A stretch of DNA of 64,000 bases from Planctomycetota bacterium (GTDB lineage Bacteria > Planctomycetota > PLA2 > JAEUHO01), in contig JANQJW010000006.1 of the NCBI GenBank assembly GCA_028281445.1, positions 1 through 64,000 on the forward strand, in the 5' to 3' direction. A program made the position numbers and the translations under genes. The number at the start of each line of letters is the position of its first letter. Positions within the stretch are counted from its first letter, which is position 1. Below the pieces are notes generated by a model. That model saw only the letters and a list, made by a program, of their open reading frames with translations. It was not told where the DNA came from and did no database searches. Of the stretch, positions 23,985 through 32,760 are shown one piece after another.

Positions 23985-24696
23985 GGGCGAGATCGTAGGG
24001 GAGGATCGGCCCGACACCGAGACCGAGCCGCGACACCGTGGCACGGACCGGCAGGACCTCGACCCCTGCGGCTGCGGCCTGCTCCAGGCGCTGCGCGTAG
24101 TCCGGGTCGATGTCCCAGGCGGGCCGGAAGGCATGCACATCGGCCCGCGGCACGAAGTAGAGCATCACGCAGCGGTCTCCGGCCGCGCGCAGCGCCATCA
24201 GATGGTCGAGGTGCTTGAGTCCGCGCTCCGTGCGCGCGTCGGGGAAGCGCGCCTCGCCGGCCTCCCGAAGTGACACGTTCTTTACCTCGACCCAGCAGCG
24301 CTCCGCACGACGGGTCAGCAGGAAGTCGAACCGGCTTCCGGCGCCGGAAGCGACCTCCGGGCGGATGTCTTCGTAGCCGCGCAGCGTCTCGATGACGCCG
24401 CCTCGAAGCGCTGCGTGCACCACGCGATTGGGCAGCGCCGTGTTGACGCCGACCCAGGCACGTCCGGGCTTCACCTGCTCGAGGCTGTGGGGGAGCTTGC
24501 GCTTCGGGTTGCCCGAGTCGCTGATGCGCACCGGCCGCCCGGGCAGGTCGAGTCCCTTCATCGAGCCGGGATTCGCGCAGTGAACCGTCAGCGTGGTCCC
24601 GTCCTCGAGGGTGACGTCGGCGAGGAAGCGCTTGTAGCGCCGGACCAGCGTTGCGTCGATGAGCGGCGTGGGATAGCGGAAGTCGAGTCGGCTCAC
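23977..24696 (-). CDS. sfsA: SfsA family nuclease-like protein
   Basis: 239 aa, SfsA family (first described as sugar fermentation stimulation; a nuclease fold is likely). Motifs: FRYPTPLIDATLVRRYKRFLADV at the start, CANPGSMKGLDLPG, RKLPHSLEQVKPGRAWVGVNTALPNR, then GSRFDFLLT and CWVEVKNVSL (PD-(D/E)xK-like core), and FPDARTERGLKHL. The GTG at 24696 overlaps the upstream TGA (GTGA) and is favoured, since the neighbours are coupled in the same way; ATG 24717 would add seven residues. Its presence inside an ABC/PadR operon is unusual and probably only cotranscription. Confidence 0.92.
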   Translation of the reverse strand: MSRLDFRYPTPLIDATLVRRYKRFLADVTLEDGTTLTVHCANPGSMKGLDLPGRPVRISDSGNPKRKLPHSLEQVKPGRAWVGVNTALPNRVVHAALRGGVIETLRGYEDIRPEVASGAGSRFDFLLTRRAERCWVEVKNVSLREAGEARFPDARTERGLKHLDHLMALRAAGDRCVMLYFVPRADVHAFRPAWDIDPDYAQRLEQAAAAGVEVLPVRATVSRLGLGVGPILPYDLAHG

Positions 24697-25655
24697 GCGC
24701 GCATGAGACGCCAGCATCGGATGACCTGGCGAACAAATCGCACAGTGAGCAGCAAGGCCCCGAGTACGGCGATCAAGAGCAACACGCGCTCGAGCAGGTT
24801 GTCGAGCACGTCCGCGGCCTCCTGGCCCAGCTTCTCGGCAGGCATCGTGACGATCTCGCCGCGTGTGGCGAGCAGGATCAAAGTGATCACGCCGGCGAGG
24901 CACGCGAGGGCGTCGGCCGCTGCCGCAGACGCATTGCCGCCGCGACCGAGCAGGGTCAGGACGTGGCGCACCGCGAACAGCGCCAACACGATGTTGACGT
25001 ACGGCACGAGCTCCATCACCTCGGTCGCCAGGAACGGCTGGAGTTCCTCGCCCTGTTGCACCGCGAAGACGCGGCCCAGGAAGAAGTTCACGATCACGCC
25101 GAGCAACGCGAGCAGCACCAGGCCCTCGATGGCCCCGCGGCGCGTCCACTCGTAGCGCACGTAGAGGCGGGACACCGCGCGGCTCGACCGGCCGGTTCCC
25201 ATCGCCACGAACAGGCAGAGCACGATGCCCGTGTCGATGAAGAAGATCGTCATGATCGAGAGGAAGATGGCCGACGCCGGCTCCTTGGGCAGCGGGCCGA
25301 GCAGGCCGGGGATCGCGGCGGATGCCGTACCTGCCACGGTGAGGACGACCGCGAGCAAGAGGTGCCCGGCGAAGACGACGGCCAGCGCCCGCACGAAGAG
25401 GCGTCGTGTCGCCAGCGGAATCGTCATCGGATCCGATACGATCTCGTCGGCGAGCTGCTCGGCGGGACCCAGGGCTTCGAGCGCGCGACGTTCGGCTTCC
25501 GGCTCGTCGATGTCCGGGTGGTTGCCCATCTCCTCGGCGACGCGCTCGAGGATCAGCGCCTCGACCTCGCGCCGCACGCGTGTCACCTCGCGCGGCGGCA
25601 GCAGATCGGTCAAGCGGTCCAGGTACTCCGCGCGCGGATCCGAAACCTGGCTCAC
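24693..25655 (-). CDS. HAAS/DUF1700-type membrane protein
   Basis: 320 aa. Residues about 6-75 form an HAAS-like cytoplasmic helical domain (EYLDRLTDLLPPREVTRVRREV ... EAERRALEALGPAEQLADEI), the type that commonly accompanies PadR regulators. Then follow six to seven membrane segments (for example FVRALAVVFAGHLLLAVVL and IEGLVLLALLGVIVNFFLG). GTG 25655 overlaps the padR TGA (GTGA). Known family context: PadR-HAAS pairs control membrane or transport functions, often paired with ABC systems, as here. Confidence 0.82.
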   Translation of the reverse strand: MSQVSDPRAEYLDRLTDLLPPREVTRVRREVEALILERVAEEMGNHPDIDEPEAERRALEALGPAEQLADEIVSDPMTIPLATRRLFVRALAVVFAGHLLLAVVLTVAGTASAAIPGLLGPLPKEPASAIFLSIMTIFFIDTGIVLCLFVAMGTGRSSRAVSRLYVRYEWTRRGAIEGLVLLALLGVIVNFFLGRVFAVQQGEELQPFLATEVMELVPYVNIVLALFAVRHVLTLLGRGGNASAAAADALACLAGVITLILLATRGEIVTMPAEKLGQEAADVLDNLLERVLLLIAVLGALLLTVRFVRQVIRCWRLMRA

Positions 25656-26041
25656 GCCTCGCCCTCCACCGGCCCACTCGTTTCCTCGGCCGGTTTCTCC
25701 CCTTCCTTCATCGACTGCCGGAGGGCTTCGTCCGTAGCGTCGCGTGCACGCTGCCAAGCAGCGAGCATGCCCGCCTTCTGTTCGCGTCCCTTGTCAGACA
25801 ACCTGTAGTACTTACGCGGGCGCGAGCCGCCGGTATCCCACTCCGACGAGAGGATCCCCTGCTTCTCGAAACGGCGCAGAATGGGGTACAGCGTGCCTTC
25901 CTCGACCTGGAAGCCTGCAGCGCCGAGCAATCGTACGAGGTCGTAGCCGTAGCGCGGCGTTTCGAGATAGTGCAGCGCTACGAGCTGAATTACGCCCCGG
26001 CGGAGCTCGGCTTCGAATCGCGGATCGACCTCTGCGGTCAT
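25652..26041 (-). CDS. PadR family transcriptional regulator
   Basis: 129 aa, the usual size. Winged-helix domain: LRRGVIQLVALHYLETPRYGYDLVRLL, then EEGTLYPILRRFEKQGIL and GSRPRKYYRLSDKGRE, all PadR signatures, followed by a short C-terminal helix for dimerisation. ATG 26041. It heads the operon padR-HAAS-sfsA-ABC-permease-DUF3299-DUF3299. Palindromes TGAGTAAAACTCA and GTGTAGGGACAC lie 20-44 bases upstream of the start, so it probably controls its own operon. Confidence 0.92.
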   Translation of the reverse strand: MTAEVDPRFEAELRRGVIQLVALHYLETPRYGYDLVRLLGAAGFQVEEGTLYPILRRFEKQGILSSEWDTGGSRPRKYYRLSDKGREQKAGMLAAWQRARDATDEALRQSMKEGEKPAEETSGPVEGEA

Positions 26042-26060
26042 CGACGTCCCCCTGGCGCCA

Positions 26061-26085
26061 TGAGTAAAACTCAGTGTAGGGACAC
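26061..26085. promoter_or_regulatory. candidate PadR operator
   Basis: Perfect palindrome TGAGT-aaa-ACTCA (26061-26073) directly followed by GTGT-aggg-ACAC (26074-26085). They sit 20 bases upstream of padR and about 75 bases upstream of the divergent HEAT/TPR gene, the expected place for autoregulation. The sequence is AT-rich against its surroundings. Confidence 0.45.
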
Positions 26086-26160
26086 GCTGCATATGATGCG
26101 ACACTGGGCGTTGAGCGACGTTTCAAGAAGAGACCCGACGACGAGGCTAGGATTCGAGTG

Positions 26161-27555
26161 ATGCGCCTGCCCCGAGCCCTGACGGCTGTTTGCCTGCTCG
26201 CTGCATGCGCGGTGGCGCTGCCCGCGGTGGCCGCGGCAGACGCGCCGCCCGGTCGCGCGACGACGGCAGATGACGCCTTCGCTCAGCTGCACTCGCCTCT
26301 GCTGGTGATCCGCCAGGAGGGCGTGCAGGCGCTCATCGACCTCCTGCCGGGGGTGCGCAAGCGCGTCATCGCGGGCTTGACCGGCTCCGACTGGCGCACG
26401 CAGGTCCACCTCATCGAGGTACTGGCGCGCGATGAGTCCGACGAGGCCCTGTCGGCGCTGTTGAAACACTTCGAGCACACGGACGAGACGCAGGCCCTGC
26501 TGATTCGGCGCACGCTGCTCGAGGACGCGTCGATCACCGACCGGTTGCTCAAGGCCTATCGCAAGGACCCGAAGCTGCTCCTGCGCGGCGCGCCGGGCTC
26601 CAAACGAGCCGGGCGCCGGCGCGCGGACCTCGTGGTCTTGCTGCAGCGTGCGGAGATCGAGCAGAAGTTCCTCTCGCGGAAGTCCAAGACGGGTAGCACC
26701 GGCTACTACAAGGGGCAGTACGACCTGCTGAAGGACCCGAAGCTCGGGAAGGCGTACCGCGACCAGGCGCTGCAGGTCGTTGCGGGAATCGCGCTCGACG
26801 AGGCCGTGCCCGTTCCGGGGGTCTACCGCACGGGCGTCTACCGGTTCGTGCGCCCGCACTTCGTGGACGAATGGGAGCTGCGCGGCATGGCCATCAACGC
26901 CGTCGCCGAACTCAGCACGGCCGCGGACACGACCGTCATCGAGCGGCTCAAGGTCAAGTTGGCCGAGTTGGAGGAGCGCCGCGACAAGCAGTATTTCGAG
27001 CTGCAGCGCGTCGGCCGGCGGTGGAACACAGACACGAAGCCGTTCCAGGACGCGCTCATGGCGTGGGACGACACGCTCGGTCTCTACGGAGACTTCCTCG
27101 CGTGCATCTACACGGTCGATCCCAGCAGCGAGATCCACGAGCTGGTCGAGGACTATCTCTTCGAGCTCGAACGCTACCGCTGGCCGTACGTGCCGATTCG
27201 CCGGCAGGGCTACATCGCAGGCACGCTGATTCGCGTCGGGTGGTACGAGCGCGCGATCATCGCCTACGACGAGATGATGCGCATCTACAACGGCTCGCGC
27301 GCGTTGGGCTTCTACAACCAGGCGTGCGCGTATGGCAACTGGTCGTTGGAGGAGAACCTGAGCAAGTCGAAGGCCGCGGAGTACCGCCGGCGCGCGCTCT
27401 GGTGCTTGGACCGGGCGGTCCAGTACGGCTGGAGTGACATCGGCTGGATGAGCCAGGACCGCGACCTCGACCCGATCCGCAACACCGCGAAGTACGCCAT
27501 GCTCGTGGAGACGATCAAGCGCAAGCTGCTGCCGCCGCCGGATGATGAAGATTGA
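26161..27555 (+). CDS. exported HEAT-like/TPR protein of unknown function
   Basis: 464 aa with a signal peptide (LTAVCLLAACAVALPAVAAAD). Residues about 35-140 look like HEAT-type helical repeats (SPLLVIRQEGVQALIDLL, DWRTQVHLIEVLARDESDEALSALLKHF). The C-terminus is TPR-like (WYERAIIAYDEMMRIYNG, FYNQACAYGN, ALWCLDRAVQYGW, MSQDRDLDPIRN). Such exported repeat proteins are typical of planctomycetes and probably scaffold others. GTG 26158 directly before ATG 26161 is an equal start. It is convergent with the UbiA gene, eight bases apart. Confidence 0.75.
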   Translation: MRLPRALTAVCLLAACAVALPAVAAADAPPGRATTADDAFAQLHSPLLVIRQEGVQALIDLLPGVRKRVIAGLTGSDWRTQVHLIEVLARDESDEALSALLKHFEHTDETQALLIRRTLLEDASITDRLLKAYRKDPKLLLRGAPGSKRAGRRRADLVVLLQRAEIEQKFLSRKSKTGSTGYYKGQYDLLKDPKLGKAYRDQALQVVAGIALDEAVPVPGVYRTGVYRFVRPHFVDEWELRGMAINAVAELSTAADTTVIERLKVKLAELEERRDKQYFELQRVGRRWNTDTKPFQDALMAWDDTLGLYGDFLACIYTVDPSSEIHELVEDYLFELERYRWPYVPIRRQGYIAGTLIRVGWYERAIIAYDEMMRIYNGSRALGFYNQACAYGNWSLEENLSKSKAAEYRRRALWCLDRAVQYGWSDIGWMSQDRDLDPIRNTAKYAMLVETIKRKLLPPPDDED

Positions 27556-27575
27556 GCGAGCCCTTACGGGCGCGC
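27556..27575. terminator. bidirectional hairpin between convergent genes
   Basis: GCGAGCCC (27556-27563), loop TTAC, GGGCGCGC (27568-27575), one mismatch in the stem. The loop holds the TAA stop of the UbiA gene (minus), and the TGA stop of the HEAT/TPR gene (plus) is just before the left arm. Confidence 0.5.
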
Positions 27576-28469
27576 GAGCCACCGGATCATCAGCTGACTG
27601 GCAATGGCGAGTCCCCACGCGAGGGGTAGCCCGATGAGTCCGGCCAGCGCCCACTGCGCGAGCGAGCCGTCGTGCGTGCCCGTCGCGACGACGTAGGCCA
27701 GCCAGTAGAGCCCGAGCAGCATCTCGAGCGTCTGGCGCTTCTTCGGGCCGGGCCGCGGCGTGCGTCCGAAGAGCGTGCTGCTGGCCACGCCGAACGCGAC
27801 GGCGACCCCCAGCGTCGGCCGACCGCCAACGACCCACGCCATCGTCGCCGCGCCGCCGAACGCGACGGCGGCCAGGATGCGGCTCGTCCACACGCGGCGC
27901 GATGACTCCACGTCTTCCGTGGTCGAGAAGACGGTGATCGAGAGCGAGTAGAGGCCGATGCACGCGGGCGCGCCCAGCAGCCACCACGGGACGGCATCGA
28001 TCGCGACCAGGGGCCAGATGAAGATCGACGCGTTGAAGAACCGCACGAGACCCATGGCGACCGCACCCGGCAGCACGAAGCGCTTCAAAAGGAAGTTGTA
28101 GAGCCAGGCGCAGAGCATCGCCGCGCCCGCAGTGCGCGCGCCGTATTCGCCCATGGCGAGCCACGAGAGCATGAGCGCGCCCAGCGCGAGAAGGACGACG
28201 ACGAACGTCGTGGCCTCTGTGCTGACCCGCCCCGAGGGCAGAGGCCGCGTGGGGTTCTTGAGGCGGTCGACATCTCGGTCCGCGAGGTCGTTCGACGCCA
28301 TGCCGAATGCGTAGAGAAGGAAGGACGTGCAAGCCAGTGCGAACCACCGCGTCGGTGTCGCGAAGGGCTCGAAGTCCACCGCTGCCAGGGCCAGCAGCCC
28401 GCACGCCAGCGAGTCGCAGACCGCCGTCGGCGCGAGCGGCAGGCGGATCAGGCGGAGCCAGTCCTTCAA
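27564..28469 (-). CDS. UbiA-family prenyltransferase
   Basis: 301 aa integral membrane protein with about eight to nine segments. The first Asp-rich motif N60-D61-x-x-D64-x-x-x-D68 (NDLADRDVDR) binds Mg-diphosphate; the second, in the region VFSTTEDVESSRR, is a weaker version. NPTRPLPSGRVS after the first motif is typical of UbiA enzymes. It transfers a prenyl chain to an unknown acceptor. The weak second motif is seen in EboC-like and other uncertain members, so a classical quinone role is not assured. It follows rseP after 10 bases and may be its cotranscript. Confidence 0.85.
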   Translation of the reverse strand: MKDWLRLIRLPLAPTAVCDSLACGLLALAAVDFEPFATPTRWFALACTSFLLYAFGMASNDLADRDVDRLKNPTRPLPSGRVSTEATTFVVVLLALGALMLSWLAMGEYGARTAGAAMLCAWLYNFLLKRFVLPGAVAMGLVRFFNASIFIWPLVAIDAVPWWLLGAPACIGLYSLSITVFSTTEDVESSRRVWTSRILAAVAFGGAATMAWVVGGRPTLGVAVAFGVASSTLFGRTPRPGPKKRQTLEMLLGLYWLAYVVATGTHDGSLAQWALAGLIGLPLAWGLAIASQLMIRWLARP

Positions 28470-28479
28470 CGGGCCGCGT

Positions 28480-30477
28480 TCAGCTGCTGAAGAGGCGGGT
28501 GAAGTCGTTCTTGAAGGCGAAGAACATCAAGACGAGCAGCAAGAGGAAGCCGACCTTCTGGAAGTTGTAAACCGTTTCTTCCTTGAGCGGCGACCCCTTC
28601 ACCTTCTCGATGAGGATGAAGACGAGGTGGCCTCCGTCGAGCACCGGGATCGGCAGAATGTTGAGCACGGCCAGCATCACGCTCACGTAGGCGAGGAACC
28701 ACACGAGCTGGAGGATGTGATCCTCGGCCAGGCGCTTGCTCGCGGTGACGAGCGTGATGGGCCCGGCGATGTTCTTGTTGAACGAGATGTTGCCGGTGAA
28801 GAGCGCGCCGATCGTGCGGAAGACGTTCTTCGTCTCGCGCACCGCGCGGCTCGCACCCATCCCGAGCGCGCCGAGGACCCCGTCGGCATGGAACTGCTCG
28901 CGGTGGGGGGCAAGGGTCAGCGCCGTGCGGCCGATGTAGGTCAGTTCGACGGGACGCACCTCGACGTCGCGCGTCTGTCCGTCTTCCGTCTTGATCTTCA
29001 TCGAGAGGGGTTCGCCCGGACGTGCGTTCTGCAGCGCCTCGTAGATGTCCTTCCAGGTGCCCGTGAGGGTGCCGCCCACTGCCAGGATGCGGGCTCCCGG
29101 CTGGATGCCCGCGTCCAACGAGGGACTGCTCGGGTAGGTGTAGACCGCGGTGCCCGCGATCAGGCGGTGGCCGGACTCGAGCGGGTAGACGCGGTTGCCG
29201 ATCTCCGACTTCAATGCGACGTCACGGAGGAACGCGACGACGGACTCGCTCGAATTCAGGCCGACGTCGACGTCGATCTTCTTCTCTTCGCGCAGGACGT
29301 GCAGCGTCCGGATCGCAGGCAGGAAGACGAGCTCGTCTGCGTCCGTCTCCGAGCGGACCTCGCGGCGCTTCTCTCCACTGACGGCCAAGAGCTGGTCACC
29401 GACTTCCAGAATGCCCTTTGCCCGGCCCCGCACGGCCTTGACGACCGGTGGGCCGTAGGGCGCGAGCGCCACCTTGCCACCGAGCTCCAGGGGATCGCCC
29501 TTGTCTTCCTTCGCGGGCGTCGGCGCCGGGAGGGTGAACGAGGAGCCGTCCGGCTTGCTGACGACGACCGGCGTCTTGCCCGCGGAGTAGGCGAGACGGA
29601 TGAGCGTGCCCGCGTCGGCGCCACCGCGGGCGGGCACGCCCGCCACAGCGACCGCTTCGTCGTGTGCGATGGAGAACGTGTCGTCGCCGCTTCCGAGCTC
29701 GAGACCCGTCACCGGCGAGACGCCGTACTGCAGGATCCCGCGCTCCTCGTCGTAGATCGGCTGCACGGAGATCGCGGGCAGGACCTTGCCGTCGCGCTCG
29801 AGGACGACGTCCGTCGGCTCGTCGTCGGAGCTGAACGCGATCTCCATCTGGAGGTCGATCCACGTCGGCGTGTCGTTGCTGCCGATCGTGACCACGCGGT
29901 CGCCGGGCTCGATGCCGGCCTGCCACGCGGCCCCGCCGGCTGCCACCTGGCCGATGACCGGCGCGCGGTGGCTCTTCTCGAACTGGATGGCGATGAAGTA
30001 GAAGACGATCGCCGTGATGAAGTTCATGATCACGCCCGCGGACACGATGAACGTGCGTGCCCACGCGGGCTTGGCGGGAAACTCGTCGGGCGCCGGCGGG
30101 CCGCCGTCCATGCGCTCGCCGGGAAGCTCCCCGGCCATCTTGACGTAGCCGCCAAGCGGAATGAGCGCGACCCGGAAGTCCATGGCGTGATCGGCCGGAT
30201 CGAGCTGTCGCCGGCCGACGGTGAAGCGGCGGTTGCCGTCCCGGTCCTTCTCCCAGCCGAACAGCCGCGTGCCGAAGCCGATGGAGAACGTCTCGGTCCG
30301 CGTGCCCGTGAGACGGCAGGCCATGAAGTGGCCCCACTCGTGGATGAAGATCAGGAAGCTGATCCCGAGGATCGCCAGGATCATCGAGTCACCGGGGAGG
30401 GCCGCCAGGAAGGTGAAACCCAACGCCACGGAGAGCAGCCGGGTCGGAGAGCGTCTCGGGGTACGGCGGTTCAACAT
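28480..30477 (-). CDS. rseP: site-2 membrane metalloprotease with long PDZ region (RseP family)
   Basis: 665 aa, clearly longer than the usual 420-460. Zinc site H46-E47-x-x-H50 (IHEWGH) in the first membrane segment, and NILPIPVLDGG near the C-terminus provides the LDG metal-ligand motif. Membrane segments: about 31-50, 140-158, 590-610, 640-660. Between them lie at least two PDZ-like domains (AAWQAGIEPGDRVVTIG; SLDAGIQPGARILAVGG) with extra sequence of about 200 residues. It cleaves membrane-bound anti-sigma factors or signal remnants within the bilayer. ATG 30477 overlaps the dxr stop (ATGTTGA), a common partner gene. Confidence 0.9.
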   Translation of the reverse strand: MLNRRTPRRSPTRLLSVALGFTFLAALPGDSMILAILGISFLIFIHEWGHFMACRLTGTRTETFSIGFGTRLFGWEKDRDGNRRFTVGRRQLDPADHAMDFRVALIPLGGYVKMAGELPGERMDGGPPAPDEFPAKPAWARTFIVSAGVIMNFITAIVFYFIAIQFEKSHRAPVIGQVAAGGAAWQAGIEPGDRVVTIGSNDTPTWIDLQMEIAFSSDDEPTDVVLERDGKVLPAISVQPIYDEERGILQYGVSPVTGLELGSGDDTFSIAHDEAVAVAGVPARGGADAGTLIRLAYSAGKTPVVVSKPDGSSFTLPAPTPAKEDKGDPLELGGKVALAPYGPPVVKAVRGRAKGILEVGDQLLAVSGEKRREVRSETDADELVFLPAIRTLHVLREEKKIDVDVGLNSSESVVAFLRDVALKSEIGNRVYPLESGHRLIAGTAVYTYPSSPSLDAGIQPGARILAVGGTLTGTWKDIYEALQNARPGEPLSMKIKTEDGQTRDVEVRPVELTYIGRTALTLAPHREQFHADGVLGALGMGASRAVRETKNVFRTIGALFTGNISFNKNIAGPITLVTASKRLAEDHILQLVWFLAYVSVMLAVLNILPIPVLDGGHLVFILIEKVKGSPLKEETVYNFQKVGFLLLLVLMFFAFKNDFTRLFSS

Positions 30478-31634
30478 GCGGTCTCGGCCTCGTTTCGCGC
30501 CCACGCGTCCACGTGCAGCAGGTCGTCAAGCGTAGGATCGGGGCGGAAGGGGTGGTTCCTGAGAGTGTCCGCGCAGAGTGGGGCAATGCCGGAAAAAGGC
30601 AGGGCGCCGCTCAGGAATCGGTCAACCGCCATCTCGTCCGCGGCGTTGAGCGCCGCGCCCGCCGTGCCGCCGCGCCGGGCGGCCTCGAAGCCCAGGTCCA
30701 GCGCGGGGAACGTCGTCGTGTCGGGCGTCTCGAACGTGAGCTTCGCGTAGTCGCGAACGTGGAAGCGGGGCTCGGCCGCCTCGAACCGCGCCGGCCAGCT
30801 CAGGGCGTAGCGGATCGGGCCGCGCATGTCGGGCGGCCCCATCTGCGCAACGACCGACCCGTCGACGAACTCGACCATGCTGTGGACGATCGACTGGGGA
30901 TGGACGACGACCTCGATCCGCTCCGGCTCGATGTCGAACAGCCAACGCGCCTCGATCACCTCGAGTGCCTTGTTCATCAAGGTTGCGCTGTCGATCGTGA
31001 TCCGCGGACCCATGTCCCACGTCGGGTGGTCGAGTGCTTCGTCCGGCGTCACGCCGGTGAGCGTGTCGGCTGTGCGCCCGCGAAACGGGCCGCCCGACGC
31101 CGTCAAGATCAGACGCCGCACCTCCTTGTCGCCGCCGGCACGCAGACACTGAAACAGCGCGGAGTGCTCGCTGTCGACGGGGAGGATCTCGGCACCGCTG
31201 TCCTGCGCGGCGGCGTTGAGCAGCGGTCCGGCGACGACCATGGATTCCTTGTTCGCCAGGGCGAGGCGCTTGCCGGCCTTGACCGCCGCGAGGCTCGCCA
31301 CCAGGCCGGCGGCACCGGACGTGCCTTGGACGACGACGTCGACGGCGTCGGACGCCACCAGGTCGAGCACGGCGTGCTGGCCCGACTGCAGCGCCGGATC
31401 GCCGGGCTTCATCTGTGCCGTCAGCGCGTCGGCGGCTGCGGTGTCCGCGAGGACGATGCGGCGCGCGCCGAGACGGCGGCCGAGGTCGAGCAGGCGTTCA
31501 CCGCTCTTGCCGGCGACCAGGCCCTCGACCCGGAAGCGGCCCGCGTGCTCCTCGAGCACAGACGCCGTGGACCGTCCAATGGAGCCGGTCGCGCCCAGAA
31601 CGACGACGCCGGCCGGATCTCCTTGGGCTCCCAT
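30471..31634 (-). CDS. dxr: 1-deoxy-D-xylulose 5-phosphate reductoisomerase
   Basis: Second step of the MEP isoprenoid pathway: NADPH-dependent conversion of DXP to 2-C-methyl-D-erythritol 4-phosphate. It is 387 aa, the usual size. Motifs: VVVLGATGSIGRST (NADPH), ALANKESMVVAG, PVDSEHSALFQCL (metal and substrate), LTASGGPFRG and MGPRITIDSATLMNKALEVIEARWLF. ATG 31634 (MGAQGDPAG) is used; ATG 31667 would add eleven residues. Coupled to rseP downstream, a frequent arrangement. The UbiA gene beyond may share the isoprenoid theme. Confidence 0.96.
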   Translation of the reverse strand: MGAQGDPAGVVVLGATGSIGRSTASVLEEHAGRFRVEGLVAGKSGERLLDLGRRLGARRIVLADTAAADALTAQMKPGDPALQSGQHAVLDLVASDAVDVVVQGTSGAAGLVASLAAVKAGKRLALANKESMVVAGPLLNAAAQDSGAEILPVDSEHSALFQCLRAGGDKEVRRLILTASGGPFRGRTADTLTGVTPDEALDHPTWDMGPRITIDSATLMNKALEVIEARWLFDIEPERIEVVVHPQSIVHSMVEFVDGSVVAQMGPPDMRGPIRYALSWPARFEAAEPRFHVRDYAKLTFETPDTTTFPALDLGFEAARRGGTAGAALNAADEMAVDRFLSGALPFSGIAPLCADTLRNHPFRPDPTLDDLLHVDAWARNEAETAC

Positions 31635-31734
31635 CCGCTCACCATACCGGCGCCTGACGTCGTCCATCAGCGCTTCTCATGGGCGCGCGGGGACCCGGCA
31701 TCTACGATTCTCCCTCCACAACGAGGAGACCAGC

Positions 31735-32760
31735 ATGGGCGGCATGACCTACCGGGATGCAGGCGTCGACATCGACAAGAAGATGTCGGCGGTAGGCAGC
31801 ATCGGGGACCTCGTGAAGACCACGTTCGGGCCGCGTGTGCTGCACGACCTCGGCTCGTTCGGCGGCATGTTCTCCGGCGCGTTTCCCGAGCTCGACGAGC
31901 CCGTGCTCGTCGCCACGAACGACGGCGTGGGAACGAAGGTACGCACCGGCGTTCGGGCGCAGCGCGTTCGCGGCCTCGGCCACGACATCGTGAACCACTG
32001 CGTGAACGACATCCTCGTGCAGGGCGCCGAGCCGTTGTTCTTCCTGGACTACTTCGCCTCCAGCGTGCTCGAGCCCACCGTCTTCGGGGAGGTGATCGCG
32101 GGAATCGCAGAAGCGTGCCGTGCCTCGGGTGCGGCGTTGCTGGGCGGGGAGACCGCCGAGATGCCGGGCGTGTACTGCGCCGGCGAGTTCGACATCGTTG
32201 GCTGCATCGTCGGCGTCGTGGATCGCGCCAAGGTCTGGCCAAGGGACGTCGGCGCGGGCGACGTGATGGTCGGCGTCCGGTCCGACGGGTTGCACACGAA
32301 CGGATTCTCTCTCGTCAACCGCCTGATCGAGCGCGACGACATGGACCTCACGACGGACCCGGGCGGCCTGGGCGAGTCGTTGGGTGATGCGCTGCTTCGG
32401 CCGCACCGGTGCTACCTCAACCCAGTCCGTACGCTGCGCGACACCCATTCAATTCACGCCCTGGCCCACATCACCGGCGGCGGGATCGAAGACAACCTCC
32501 CCCGCGTCTTGCCCGACGGCGTCGGCGCCGAGGTCGACCGGTCGTCCTGGACGCCGAACCCGGTGTTCGAGTGGCTCTGTCAAGCCGCGCCGATGGACCG
32601 TGACGAGGCGTACCACGTCTTCAACATGGGGTGCGGCTTGATCGTCGTAACGGACGCCGCGTCGGCCGACGGCGTCGTCGAAGCGCTGAACGCCGACGGC
32701 GAAGAGGCGTGGATCATGGGGCGCCTCGTCGAGGGCGAGGGCGTTACCTACACGTCGTAG
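31735..32760 (+). CDS. purM: phosphoribosylformylglycinamidine cyclo-ligase (AIR synthase)
   Basis: Fifth step of purine biosynthesis: ATP-dependent closure of FGAM to aminoimidazole ribonucleotide. It is 341 aa, standard. Motifs: TYRDAGVDIDKK at the start, NDGVGTKV, DIVNHCVNDILVQGAEPLFFLDYFA, LLGGETAEMPG, GLHTNGFSLVN, HITGGGIEDNLPRVLP and VFNMGCGLIVV. ATG 31735 follows GAGGAG at a good distance. Divergent from dxr; no other pur genes in the window. Confidence 0.97.
   Translation: MGGMTYRDAGVDIDKKMSAVGSIGDLVKTTFGPRVLHDLGSFGGMFSGAFPELDEPVLVATNDGVGTKVRTGVRAQRVRGLGHDIVNHCVNDILVQGAEPLFFLDYFASSVLEPTVFGEVIAGIAEACRASGAALLGGETAEMPGVYCAGEFDIVGCIVGVVDRAKVWPRDVGAGDVMVGVRSDGLHTNGFSLVNRLIERDDMDLTTDPGGLGESLGDALLRPHRCYLNPVRTLRDTHSIHALAHITGGGIEDNLPRVLPDGVGAEVDRSSWTPNPVFEWLCQAAPMDRDEAYHVFNMGCGLIVVTDAASADGVVEALNADGEEAWIMGRLVEGEGVTYTS

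Noticed and set aside
23977..25677. 566-codon frame joining the HAAS membrane gene region to sfsA
   Set aside because: The first 320 codons are out of frame with the HAAS protein and look random; the real sfsA start is the GTG overlapping the upstream stop.
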